The notes under the pieces were generated by a model, which saw nothing but the letters and a program-made list of their open reading frames with translations, was not told the DNA's origin and ran no database searches. Source: Tuctoria greenei (taxonomy: Eukaryota; Streptophyta; Magnoliopsida; Poales; Poaceae). Taken from it: a stretch of DNA of 64,000 bases. Below are positions 1-11,905 of the stretch, one piece after another. The stretch covers positions 1,178,001 to 1,242,000 of the forward strand of contig JAYESD010000012.1 of the NCBI GenBank assembly GCA_036927565.1, written 5' to 3'. The position numbers and the translations under genes were made by a program. Each line of letters begins with the position of its first letter. Position 1 is the stretch's first letter.

Positions 1-172
1 CATGCGCTGGCCGATATGCGGCCCATGCGGCCCGCGCAGTGGCGCCGCCCTTGCCATACGGGAAATGGGAAACCCTAGCCACGCCCACGCACGCCCGAGC
101 GGCCGAGCTGCCGACGCCCCCGCTACTCTTCGACTCCGACTGTTTGGCCGTTGCCCCGACTCAAATCGATAC
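1..172. other. Left flank of the outer Gypsy insertion
   Basis: This GC-rich stretch ends with GATAC (168-172), which recurs at 25993-25997. Before the insertion it was therefore contiguous with 25998 onward, where a BEL1-like homeobox remnant lies. I see no confident coding similarity in these 172 bases themselves; they may be upstream sequence of that decayed gene, but this is inference only. Confidence 0.5.
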
Positions 173-1005
173 TGTCAACTGTTGGAGTCGGCAGATCTCC
201 TGACACTGCTAAAGTGTTGAAGGAGTTTGTGGTTCGGTGTGGGCGCGCGGAGACTCAAGAAGGTGAATTGCGGTTTAACACAGGAGACACTAGGATTTAC
301 GTGGTTCGGGCCGCCTGAGCGTAATACCCTACTCCACGGGTGTGTTGGTGTTGTATTAGTTTGTCACGTATGATCTCCACGTCTGTGTACGTGTGTCCGT
401 GTGTATCGTCGGCCTGTCCTTTTATAGTACAAGGACAGACCGTTACAAGCTGGCCTGGCCCGACATGTGGTCCCGGCGGTTACTAGTATTGATACACGAT
501 TAATTGTTGTTAATGATCCTGTAACGGGTTCCGACAGTGCCGTTACAGGCGTTAAGATCGTCCGTTTAAGTGTCATTAATATGGCATTAATGACATTTAA
601 TCGGGTCTTGAAGTCCTTGGCTCTCCTTTGAAGATCCGGATCCGTTACAAGGTCTTCCGGAGGTTAGAGGCTGCCAGCTCCGACGTTTGGACACGTGGCA
701 GCTCCGGAGCTTGCTGTGGGAAGCAGGTAGCTCCGGAGCTATCTGATACGTGTCAGGTCCGGAGCTTCTCTCGGTCGGGGGTTAAGTCCGGAGGTGCCAT
801 TTCGGTACATGGTCCGGAGCTTCCCCCTTGTGGGCGGTAGCTCCAGTTCGGCAGTACACGTGGCGACCTAGGGATTAACCATGTTGGAGAAGCAGGTCCG
901 GTCATGTCTGACAAGTGGGCCTCCGAGGGTCTTCAATTCAAGTAGACGTCCTTCCCTCGAGATCTTTGTAACCTCAGGGGGTGTACGGTTTTTAGGGTAC
1001 CGACA
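173..1005 (-). repeat. LTR A (3' LTR of outer element)
   Basis: This 833-bp LTR runs TGTCAAC...CGACA on the plus strand. The minus-strand TATA box is the reverse complement of TTTTATA at 420-426, centred in an inverted repeat with arms TGTCCTT (415-421) and AAGGACA (431-437). Two perfect 12-bp palindromes AGCTCCGGAGCT lie at 700-711 and 729-740. It lies immediately upstream of the plus-strand additional ORF. Confidence 0.93.
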
Positions 1006-1021
1006 GTGGCCCCCTGGACCT
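1006..1021 (-). other. Polypurine tract of outer element
   Basis: On the minus strand this reads AGGTCCAGGGGGCCAC directly before the 3' LTR start TGTCGG. The position and G-rich core fit the plus-strand primer site. The same sequence borders LTR B at 12740-12755. Confidence 0.7.
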
Positions 1022-1537
1022 ACCTCCGAGGAAGGTTACTGGGGTGAAGTCGTTCTGTCGGAGGTGGGTCCATCCTTGCGACTCTTGAACTGGGTCTTCA
1101 AGGGTCTTTGGAGGTGCCGTTGGCAGGGTTTTACGGTTAAATCCCGACGTGTGGCGCACCTCAGGCGGTAGATAAGATCTTTGACGTGCGGATCTCACGC
1201 AATTGAAGGTCGCCGGTTCCCGATACGAAAACCGTATCGGTTCCGCGCGCCTTGTCAGGCCGCCGCCTTTGGGTTTCCCGCCTCGTGATGACAACCGTTC
1301 GCCTGGGTAAGAGCCTCGACTTGATCGTCGGGGTGGTCCCGGGCCCTCTTGTCATCGGCTGGGTTGAATTCTTGAGTAGTATCTTCGACTCCCCTGCAGT
1401 TTCCATCCAAGCGTTGCGAGGGCTTACTTAAGAAGGAAAGCGCGCACCGTCAGGAGTTCTTTACGCCTCCCATCTGATCTTGCGCTCAAACTCCCGACTC
1501 GTACTTTGCTCCTCTTCTCTTGCCTAGCTGTGCCGCG

Positions 1538-4500
1538 ATGGAGTTGGGTCTGCACGAGTGTCGCCTGAAGACCGACAACGATTTGAAGAAGGTCCGGGCC
1601 CTCATGGGGTGGTCCTCGGACTTCTTCAGCCGCTTGGTCCGTGCCGGCGGAGAGCTCCCCTTTGAGAAGGAGCGTGCTGGCGAGATGGTGTACTTTTCTT
1701 CGTACACCATGGTGGGGCTGATCCCACCATTTTCTTCTTTCTTCTTGATGCTGCTAGACTTCTATGGTCTGCAGCTATACCACCTTGGCCCTCACTCCAT
1801 TCTCCTCGTGTCCATCTTTGTCCACTTCTGCGAGATGTGGGTGGGCATCCCCCCCTGCGTCGAGCTCTTCCGGACCTTCTTCACCGTTCACACCACCGGT
1901 CGGAGCAATGAGTACATTGGCTTCTACTACTTCGTGAAGCGCAAGAAGTGCCCATTCAAGTACCTCCGGTCGTTCCCTTCCGGGAAGTGGGATGACTGGA
2001 AGAAAGATTGGATAGTCGTCAGGGTGGAGGAGCATGAGCGGTTGGAGTTGCCAGACGGTCTGCCCGGCATCGACACGTCGATATGGAGTGAAGTTCCTGT
2101 GCTGGCGGAAGCTTTCGACCCTGTCCTGACCAGGATCCGCCGATGTGTGGAGGGAGGATTGACTCCCCAGGCGGTGTTCTGCAACTTCCTGACCAACAGG
2201 TGGGCGCCGCTGAAGAGGAGGGAGAAGCTCGCCTGGGCCCTCAACAGTGTGATGAACGAGGACCGGGTTGAGACCGGGTTGAAGTCCAACATGGTGGGGA
2301 AGACCTTGGAGGTCCACCTCAAGAAATTCCAGCACGGCATCGACGTCGATGGGGATTACTTGACTCCGCCGTCGGCCTTTCTCCCTCTGAACGTGGAAGT
2401 GGAGTTCAGCAGAGAGCTCCGGCGGACGATGCCCGCGCTTGACGACCTTGGCGTCGTCGAGAGAAGATCAACCACCCGGGTGGCAATCCCCGGGGTGCCC
2501 GAAGATGGCTCGGTCCCTGCTCCACAGCCGAGGGTCGAGGTCATCGGCAAGGGCAAGGAGCTGGCGGAGGAGCCGGAGAGTCGGAAGAGGAAGCTACGAC
2601 ATTGCCGACAGAAGGTCCGTCAGGCCTGCTACTTCCACTTTGGTTCCTTCTCCCCAGGGGGGAAGATCTTCTGCCGCCGTGGCGACTGTCCTTGTGGTGG
2701 GGTCCTCCCGGAACGAGACTGTTCCTGTAGTGGGATCCTCCCGGAGCGCATATGTCCCCGTGGTGGAGCCCTCCGGTGGTGCTAGCTCCGGGTGTACGAC
2801 TCCGGCACCTGGGGCGGTGGGAGCCTCCAGGTCCAGGGGTTCCTCCCGATCGAGGAGAGCCTCGACCCGGGAAACGCCCGTGGCTGCGACAAGTTCTGGG
2901 GGGCCTCCCGGAGCTCCTACGCCGACCATGGCCAGCCCGGAATGTCCGGGAAAAAGATTCCGCGCAAGCTGGTGCGGAAGCCTTCCAAGGTAATTTTTGA
3001 TTTTTACCTTGGTTAACTTTTTAGTTGTAGCGATTGTTTGTTAATTTTCTTTATCCGTCCTCTACAGCGTCCCCAAGAACGGGAGTGAAGCTCCACCCTC
3101 GACCACGATTTCTGAGGCCGTGGGAGCTTCTGCTCCTGTCCCAGTTCCGCCCCAGGTGGTGGCTGAGGCTGCGACAGCTCCGGCGCCGGCTGTCGTGGTC
3201 ATGAACCTCGACTCGTCCCCGGAACTTCCCGTGGTAGCGCCGGACCACGGGAGTGAAGACACGCCAGCGGCACTTGTCTCGGAGGTTGAAGCTCCGGGTC
3301 TTGGTGTTGCAGTAGTGGAAGCTCCGGCTGTAGAGCCGGAAGAAGTAGTAGTTCCGGCCTCGGAGTCGGAACTTGTCGAAGCCCCGGCGATTGAACCGGA
3401 GGTGACTGAAGCTCCGACATGCGAGCCGGAAGTCGAGGTAGTTCCGGCAGTGGATCCGGTTACCTCCGAAGTACCGGTCGCTGAGCCGGTTGTTGTTGGA
3501 GCGCCGGTCACAGAGCCGGCGGTTGAAGTGACGAGGGAGCTTGAGCCTCCCTCGGAAGAGGTGTCCCGGTCGGAGCCAGTAGTAGCTCCTGCTCCGGAAG
3601 CGACGACGTCGATGGTACCTGTGGCCGAGCCAGAGTGCCTAAGCGAAGTCGCCGGCCCCCTGCCTGAGGGGGCGAATGAAGACTTGGCGGCGGGGCCTTC
3701 GTCGATGGCGACTGAGGCCATCCCGGAGGACGGCCCTAGCGCCTTGGAAGCTCAGGGTTCCGCTCTCGTAGAGTGGGACCCAATTTTTGTATGTGAAGAC
3801 CAGCTGGAACCAGCGGAGGAGACCCCAGCAGGTCCGGAGCCCATCCCGCTGTCGATGTCTATCGACAACGCCTGCTCCAGTCTACGTCAGGTCCAACTGG
3901 CCTTCTTCCACGACAGCAAGGCTCTTGAAGAGGAGCGCCAAACCCTTAGGCGGTGGCGTAATCGGCTCCACTTCGAGACTAAGCTGGCGCAGTCGAGACT
4001 AGCGGACGATAAGGAGTGGATCAAGCAGGAGAAGATCCGCCTGGAGTACTGGGACAGGCTGCTGGATGAGAGGGAGAGCATGACCCATGCCCTCGACGCT
4101 CAATCCCGGGAGATCCACGACCAGGCCAAGGCTGCCAACGACGCGGCCAATGCTCGGTTCGAGCAGCTTGAGGCCATCAACACCGCACTCATCAAGCGCC
4201 GAGAGGCACTTGAAGGAAGGGAGAGACGGCTTGAAGACGAAGAGCAAAAACTCCTGGAGCTGCGGGATGACGTCCTGAGAAGGGAAGAGGAGCTCGCCGA
4301 GACAGTAGCTCTGGCTGACAAGGGCCTCGAGGAGCGCACTAAGAAGTTGGAGGAGCGCTGCCTCGAGGAAGAGGAGAAGACCTGGGTGCGAGGGCAGGAA
4401 CTCTACGAATATGAGTGTGCCCTTGTTGCCCGGGAGAAGAAAGTGGAGGCTAGGGAGAAGGACCTGGTCGATCGTCGAAACAAGATCCACCTCCGGGAGG

Positions 4501-5000
4501 AGGAGCTCGGAAGACTTGAGAGGCGGGTTGCTGCAAAGATTCAGCAAAACGCTAAAGAAGTTGAGCGCCTCGCCCTTGAGAATTCCGAACTGACGGCGGC
4601 CAAGAGATCCCTGGAAGAGGTGAAGAGCCTGAGTACGGCGGACTCCTTGCAGATTTGGGAGTTCCTGGGCAAGGCCAATGATGCGCTGACGCCGATGGGT
4701 TTCAACCCCGTGCGCCCGGATGATCCGGAGCTGGAGCCGAACCTTGCGCTGCAGGCGTTGAGCGCAGCAGGCAGCAAGCTCTCCAAGGTGGGCGACGTCA
4801 TCGTGGACCAACTGGAGGTCAAGGGGCAATCCCTGGCGAGGAACGTCACAGAATATGTGCTGACGTGCTACACCAGCCGGAACCCTCAATTTCCTCTTGA
4901 CCCGGTTCTTGAAGGCTCCGTCGAAGGAGAAGGCGAAGCTACCCGAGCCAGCGTATCGGAGGTCACCCAGAAGGTCGCCGAATTCTTCCATAGGGTCTAG
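1538..5000 (+). CDS. Antisense additional ORF, two exons, outer copy (frameshifted)
   Basis: Function is unknown. This gene lies between pol and the 3' LTR, opposite to gag-pol. Exon 1 is 1538-2989, the intron 2990-3067 (GT...AG, 78 bp), exon 2 3068-5000; the splice joins the two open frames exactly. The N-terminal third (roughly residues 20-200, rich in LDFYGLQLYHL-type segments) resembles the plant 'putative gypsy type transposon' domain PF04195/Transposase_28. The middle of the product is a Pro/Glu/Ala/Val repeat region (about 3190-3610). The C-terminal part (about 3880-4650) is a long charged heptad-type coiled coil, followed by a globular-looking tail. This copy has one extra base near 2600-2610 relative to the inner copy, moving exon 1 to a frame that stops at 2785, so it is probably inactive. 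I chose ATG 1538 because similarity to the inner copy begins there. Plus-strand additional ORFs are known in Tat-lineage elements; the role is unresolved. Confidence 0.72.
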
Positions 5001-6263
5001 GACCATCTCTTTAGCTCTCACTTATATTTTCTCTTCTTCTTCCTCAATTTTGTAATCCCTTGTCTCCAGATGTAATCTCCTGTCTCCAGATGAATGAAAT
5101 CCCCAAATTTTTGCGAATTTCATTTTTTGTCTTCAACATCTTTATCTTCACTTGGCCCCCTGGTAGATGTACACAATTCGATTGTGAACATGTACCAAAA
5201 GGATATTGAGTTTTGTTGAAGACGAATTTGCTTCGAACTTGTAGAATTTAGGTCCGAAGTCTTTGATAGTGAAGGTCCCCTGAAGTTGTCGGAGCTTAGA
5301 AGCTCCGGCACTGTCCATCGTCGGAGCTTAGTAGCTCCGACAATAGCCTCTATCAACACGTAGAGCGTCGATAGTTAGTCCTCCAAGGTGTCGGAGCTTA
5401 GTAGCTCCGGCAGTGACCTTTGCCAACACTTGGTTTGTTGGCAACAGACTCCATTTACGGGGTCTTCTCACCATCTTTTACTCAGCGCCGACGGTTGACC
5501 CCCTTGGGAGAGTCGGAGCTTGGTTAGCTCCGGCTTTTCTCCATCAACGTAGAGTTTATTTTTCCTGCACACTTAAGCCAAGAAAAATAGTAAAATTCGT
5601 TCCTTGTCTATAATTTCGTCGCGGCTTACGATTCTCAAGAAAATTTTAAGTTGAACGCGATTTTAAATACAACTGGTTGCGTTGTCTTTTCTCTTAGATC
5701 CAATTGTCCATGGACCCGCCTTACTTTGGCCTGCCGGGGTGTAGGTAGAGTGGCGTACTTAGGGTGCTTGACCAGGCTAAGTCGATAGCGCACTCCGGCC
5801 CTAGATTGGCTTGGCGGCTTTCAGACGAGTTGGCCATAAACGATATTTAAATCCAAAAGATCTGACAATTCAACTCGAATTGTATATAAACCGGTCAAAC
5901 TAAAATTTCTTAAGAATTGCACGTCTCTGTTATAGACAAGAAAGAGAAAAATAAAAATGTCGAGCCTGCACAAAATGAATGCACGTGGAGTCTATTTCAC
6001 ATGAAGATGTCTTTCATTATAGGTCCGGGGTACAGGGGAAACAAGTACACTCTTAGGGTACGGAACCAGGCTAAGTGTGCTTGGTTTCTCATTTGACCCA
6101 GGGTAGTTAGCCACACTTTTAGTCCGGAGACTGTGACAAGTGCTGCATGAGCTTTGCAGACCTTTCAGTAAAGGTCTGGCTGCTCTCCCGGAGGAACTAC
6201 CCGACTCTGTACAATGACTCTATAACATACATTTCAAGTTACTTAAGACTCACCTCCGTGGAA
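5001..6263. other. Non-coding spacer with GGAGCT hairpins, outer element
   Basis: This separates the convergent ends of the antisense ORF and pol. It is AT-rich with short reading frames only. Four inverted repeats of CGGAGCT-loop-AGCTCCG occur at 5290-5307, 5321-5340, 5392-5409 and 5514-5532. ATGAATGAAAT near 5090 is a candidate polyadenylation region for the antisense gene. A near-identical spacer exists in the inner element at 16723-17965. Confidence 0.6.
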
Positions 6264-9200
6264 TTAAGTGTAGAACTTACGGAGGTGCTCGATGTTCCAA
6301 GGATTCGGGAGAGGTGTCCCATCCTCGGTAGCCAAGCGAACGCTTCCGGGACGGGATACTTTGATCACTCGAAAGGGCCCCTCCCAGCCGGGGGAGAGTT
6401 TGTTTAACCCTTCTCTGGATAGTATTCTTTGTAGCACCAGATCGCCTTCCTCGAGCTGTCAGTTGTGTACATGCCGCTGGTGATAACGCCGTAGAGTTTG
6501 GCGATATCGGGCATTCCGAACAGCTGCTTGGCACCTTCCCTCCTCGAGGAGGTCTAGGTCTTCACGCCGGAGCTGGTCCTGCGCGGCTTCGTCGAAGGTC
6601 CGGACCCGGAGCGAACCCAAGGTGATTTCCGGAGGAAGGATTGCTTCAGCTCCGTACACCAGAAAGAAGGGTGTTTCTCCGGTTGACCGGTTTGGAGAAG
6701 TCCTGTTGGCCCATAAAGTGGGCGGAAGCTCTTCGATCCAATTGGCTCCGTGCTTTTTCAAGCGCTCATAGGTGCGCGTTTTGAGTCCTTTAAGGATTTC
6801 TGCATTTGCTCTCTCGGCTTGGCCATTGCTGGCGGGATGAGCTACGGAAGCGTAGAAAACCTGTATGCCGAGGTCTTCGCAATACCCTTGGAATGCGGAG
6901 CTTGTGAATTGAGTCCCATTATCTGTGATGATCTTGTTTGGGACTCCGAATCTTCTTACAATGGATTGCAGAAAGTTGATAGCAGATTGCTTGTTGATCG
7001 TCACAACTGGAGTTGCTTCCGGCCACTTGGTGAACTTGTCAATGGCGACGTACAGGAACTTGTAACCTCCGACGGCTCTTGGGAAGGGTCCCAAGATGTC
7101 CATCCCCCACACAGCGAAGGGCCATGTAGGAGGTATCATTTGTAAGGGCTGAGCAGGTGTATGAATTTGCTTTGCATGAAATTGGCATGCTTCGCATTTC
7201 TTCACCAGCTCAGTGGCATCCTGGAGCGCTGTAGGCCAGTAGAAGCCATGCCGAAAGGCTTTTCCGACCAGCGTGCGGGAAGAAGCGTGGTTCACACACT
7301 CACCTCCATGGATTTCTGCGAGGAGTTCGCAGCCTTCTTCCCTTGTTATGCACCGCATTAGGATGCCGTTGGCACCGCGTCGGTAGAGATCCCCTTCTAC
7401 GAGCGTGTATCTTTTAGCCAATCTGACTACCCGATCAGCAGATACATCATCGTCAGGAAGGATGTTGTCTTTCAAGTAGTTCCGGATCTTCGAGATCCAT
7501 GCATCGGAACTGACTTGAGCATTTGAGTCTTGCGTGTTGGGTTGCTCGGAGCTTCCGGCAGCACTTACGACCCTTGATGGCTGCCATGGTAACAGGGCCA
7601 TCGGGACCGTTAGCTTCGGGATGCTGATCTCGCCCCCTTCGTTCAGTTCGGCAGGCTGAACTGTGGGTTTTGACAACCTCCAGACAAAGATTCCGTCAGG
7701 AGCCGGAGCTCCGGTTGACGCTTTGGTCGAGAGTTTGTCAGCTTCAGCGTTGTGGGCACGCTGAACATGGTGGAGGTCTAGGACTTCAAAGTCCTTCTGA
7801 AGCCTCTGGACTTCAAGGAGGTAAGATGCTAGCTGGAGATTATTGCAGGAGCATTCACCCTTCACCTGCTTGATGATGAACTGTGAATCTCCTTTGACCA
7901 GCAGTTGCTTGACACCGTATGATAGTGCCACCTTTAGTCCGTAGATGAGTGCTTCATACTCCGCCATGTTGTTGGTTGCCTTGAAGTCAAGGTGTACCAT
8001 GTATTTTACCTTCTCCCCAGTCGGTGCAAGGAGAAGGATTCCAGCTCGGGCCCCCTGCTTCTGCATGGAGCCATCGAAGTAAAGGGTCCAGTGAGGCTCG
8101 GTAAAGGTTGGAACTTGATGCTCCGTCTTCTGCTCGTTGGGGCCCCCAGGGTTTGATGGAGAGGGAGTCCATTCCGCTACAAAATCTGCCAACGCTTGAC
8201 TCTTGATTGCTTGTCTCGAAATGAATTCGAGATCGAACTCAGCCAATTCCGCTGCCCACTTTGCAATATTCCCAGTTGAATTGGGATTATGCAAGATCGC
8301 TCGAAGTGGATAGGAGGTCACCACCGAGACTTTGTGAGCTTGGAAGTAGTGTCGGAGCTTCCTGGAGGCAATAAGAACTGCATAAAGCAGCTTATGCACC
8401 TCTAGGTATCGAGTCTTGGCATCATGTAATACTTCACTGATGAAGTATACCGGGCATTGAATGGTCCAGACCCTCCCGGAGGGGTCCGGAGCTTCCTCTC
8501 TATTGATCCGGACCCTGTCGGAGGAGTCCAGATTCTCTTCGGGGACCTTCAGGTTCTGGCTGGAGGAACCCGAAGCTTCTTCAGAAATGACCTGGACCCT
8601 CCCAGAGGGGTCTGGGTCTTCTGAAGTGACTTCTTGTGGATTTGAGTCTCGGAGCTGGGACCCAGACTCACTTTCAGGGACCACCGGACCCTCCTGAAGG
8701 GGTCTGGATTCCTGAGTATGGGGTAGTTTTGGTCTCTCCGCAACCAGAACCATACTGACAACTTCGTCAGTAGCTGAAATATAAAGCAACAAAGGCTCAC
8801 CAGGGTTTGGAGCTACCAGAATTGGTAGGGTGGTGAGGAACTGTTTCAGCTCCTGGAATGCCTTCTCTGCTTCTTCGGACCATTGGAATGGTCCGGACTT
8901 CCTCAACAACTTGAAGAAGGGAAGTGCCCGTTCTGCCAGTCTTGATATGAACCGGCTGAGGGCTGCTAGACACCCAGTTAACTTTTGGACGTCTTTGATG
9001 CGGGTTGGTGGCCGCATGTCTTCAATGGCTTTTATCTTCACCGGATTAGCCTCTATGCCCCGGTGACTTAACAGGAAACCAAGAAGTTTTCCGGAGCTAA
9101 CCCCGAAGACACACTTGTCTGGGTTTAGCTTCGTGCGAGTGACCCGCAGCTTGTCGAAGACAGCCTGCAAGGTGTCTAAGAGGGACTCCTTGTTCTTGAC

Positions 9201-9806
9201 CTTAACCACGATGTCATCGACGTACACTTCCACTATGTCTCTAATGAGTTCTTCAAAAGTTTTGTACATAGCTCGTACAAAAGTTGAAGCTGCATTCTTG
9301 AGACCAAATGGCATGGCTGTGTAACAATATAATCCATCTACTGTGATGAATGAAGTATGCTCTTCATCCTCCCTAGACATCCTGATTTGATGATACCCAG
9401 AATATGCGTCTAGGAAACACAGTAACTCACACCCGGAGGTGGAATCCACTATCTGATCTATTCTAGGTAGTGGGAATGGATCTTTTGGACATGCCTTATT
9501 CAGCGTGGTGTAGTCGATGCACATCCGAAGCTTCCCGCCGGCCTTGGGCACAACGACTGGGTTCGCCAGCCATTTTGGATGGAAGACTTCTCGGATGAAT
9601 CCGGCTTCGAGCAACTTCTTCACTTCTTGTCGGATGAAATTTTGCCGCTCTACGGATTGCTTCTGAGGCTTCTGATGCACAGGCCGAGCATCGGGGTAAA
9701 TCTTTAGATTGTGCTCAATCACTTCCCTGGGGATCCCAGGCATTTGTGACGGTTGCCAGGCAAATACGTCAACATTAGCTTGGAGGAAAGTGATGAGCGC
9801 GAGTTC
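6264..9806 (-). pseudogene. pol: Outer element pol: RT, RNase H, aRNase H, integrase
   Basis: Read right to left, the product has an N-terminal DVFAW block after the amber codon at 9807-9809. Reverse transcriptase follows, with MPFGLKNA and the catalytic YVDD box. A Ty3 RNase H region is expanded by an acidic Ser/Pro/Glu linker, and then comes a second RNase H (LYFDGS, NNMAEYEAL). The integrase has a zinc region ending CEAC and a DDE core (MDILG, TDNGTQF, QAERANAE). The frame is open from 9806 to 6462; CGA has become TGA at 6459-6461, cutting about 65 C-terminal residues relative to the inner copy, whose stop aligns with 6264-6266. The catalytic motifs are otherwise present. Confidence 0.88.
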
Positions 9807-11905
9807 CTATTTGTCGTTCAGCCCTCCCGATATGCGGGTGGTTTGAGCGGCATTGGAACTAATTTGGACGACTTTGACGGGAATGTCGGTGTCGCCGCTT
9901 GGCTGCACACGGGGTGCAGAGGTTGAGCCTCGTTGACGAATGCTCGGGGTTTCGGAGCTTGCTCCTGTCTGGAGTCCTCCTCTTGCGCCGTGGTGAGTGC
10001 ATGGAGCTCCTCCAGAGCAGTTACTCCGGCGGTGCGATCTCCGCGGATCCGGAGAACGCCTAGTGGTGTTGGCATCTTCAACACCAGGTATCCATAATGA
10101 GCAGCTGCCATAAATTTGTATAGGGCAGGTCTACCCAAGATGGCGTTGAATGGTAAGTTGATCTGAGCGACGTCGAAGACCAACTTATCGGTGCGATACT
10201 TCTCCCGTGTCCCGAAGGTAACGGGGAGAGTTATAGCTCCGAGTGGGGTAATGGCCCCCGGACCTACTCCGGAGAAAGGTCGGGAGGGCTGGAGATCCGA
10301 AGGTCGGAGCTGAAGCTTGGTAAAAGCTTCAAAGCTTATGAGGTTCAGCCCCGAACCTCCGTCCACCATAACATGATGGAGCTGGATGTTATTGATAGTG
10401 GAAGATACCATCAAAGGTAACTGTCCAGCTCCGACCATGCTTCGAGAACAGTCCGAAGCATCAAAAGTGATGGATGTGTCCATCCACTTTCGATGTGGCT
10501 CCGGTCTAGCTGTAGGAGCTACAGCGGCCATATCCCGCCGCATAGTCTTGATGACGCGACGGTAGGTGATATCCCATGAGCCACCAAAAATGGTGTTCAT
10601 GGTTTTCCGACGCTCGTTGTCAGAGACGTCAGAGTCATCGTCGACGGAGGTGTAGACGGCCTTCAAGACCTTTTTCGGGTCCTGAAACCCTAACTCCTCT
10701 TCAGCCGGAGCTTCGTCGACCTTCTGTTTTCCTTCCCTCTGTCGGAAAGGAGACCGTTCCCGGCGCTTGCTGTAGCGCTCGGCAAGGTTTTGGACCTCCC
10801 GGCAGTCTTCCAAACTGTGGCTGCCCGTTTTGTGAATGGGACACCACACTTTGGTTTTGCCACCGTCTTCGGAAGACGGTCGAGGTCGCTTCTCGGGGCG
10901 TGGCCCCCGGCCACCAGGAGTTGCAGCAGCTGCAACGTTGGATGTGCCGGCCGACGGCTTCTTCTTGTCGTGGGTCTTCTTTTTCTTCTTGCCACCCCCG
11001 GAGGTAGCGGCTTCTTCTTTGGAGGATTTCTTGTGATCCTCCGAGACTGGTTTGGAGTGCATTTCACGGCCCTCCGCAGCTCTGGCACATTTGTCTGCCA
11101 GGCTGAAGAGTTCCGTGACACTAGTGATCTCTTTGATCGCCAGCTTCTCCAACATCTTCTTGTCTCGTACGCCCTGTCTGAATGCCACAATGACAGAAGC
11201 GCTTGAGATAGAAGGGATTGTGTTGCGTACCTGAGAGAACCTCTGGATGAAGGACCGCAAAGATTCTCCCCCTTTTTGCACGACCGCAAAAAGGTCCAGT
11301 TCAGTGCCTGGTCGGGTGTATGAACTCCCGAAGTTGGCAGTGAACTGACGGCACAGCTCCTCCCAACTGTTGATAGAGTTGGGTGGAAGGCTCATAAACC
11401 AGGACCTGGCGGTCCCGGTTAAGGCCACGGGAAAGTAATTGGCCATTACAGCCTCGTTTCCTCCAGCTGCCAAGATTGCAGTGGAGTATATCTAAAGGAA
11501 TTCGGCGGGGTTGACAGTCCCGTCGAATTTTTCCGGCAGGTGTGGCCGGAACTTCTGTGGCCATCTAACCATGCGCAGGTGCATGGCTAGGGCTGAACAG
11601 CCTCCTCCTACTCCTTCCATAGTAGAAAGGTCCTGAGCTTCCCGTCTTTCACAAGCACACTCGATATGGACACGACCATCCTGTTGGCGGTATCGGCGAT
11701 CAAGCTCCGCCCGGAGGTCATGAGTCGAAAGCCTGGATACCGTATGGGTGCGTCGTGCCCCAGAGGGCAACGACGTCACCTGCTGTGACGCAGATCGTCT
11801 CCTGTTGTTGGAGACGTGCGAACCAAGTCTTCCACACAAAGTCCGTCGCTGCGACGGGGCTCGTCCCGAAGGAGGAGGACCCTGGTTGTTGAGGCGTTCG
11901 GCCGC
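9807..11905 (-). pseudogene. gag: Outer element gag-protease, main part
   Basis: Encodes the capsid-type gag domain (WFMSLPPNSI, FIQRFSQVRN), a basic lysine-rich stretch, a CPIHKTGSH zinc-binding-like motif and an aspartic protease (VDGGSGLNLI). It is broken in three ways. An amber codon at 11492-11494 replaces the CAG of the inner copy. One base is missing in the G-run near 9943 relative to the inner copy, putting the last residues into another frame that stops at 9818-9820. The inner element separates the N-terminal coding part (24804-25121). An in-frame TAG at 9807-9809 divides PR from RT and is shared with the inner copy. Confidence 0.85.
11901..11905. repeat. Target-site duplication of inner element (GCCGC)
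   Basis: GCCGC precedes the inner element and recurs at 24799-24803 immediately after it. The outer gag sequence reads on without a gap when the inner element and one copy of GCCGC are removed, which proves transpositional nesting. Confidence 0.95.

Noticed and set aside
3999..5021. 340-codon minus-strand open frame
   Set aside because: It is the mirror of the repetitive, GC-rich coiled-coil coding sequence on the plus strand; no recognisable domain and no splice context.
9818..9945. Alternative C-terminus of the outer gag-protease
   Set aside because: Comparison with the inner copy shows one base missing in a G-run; the alternative tail is a frameshift product.
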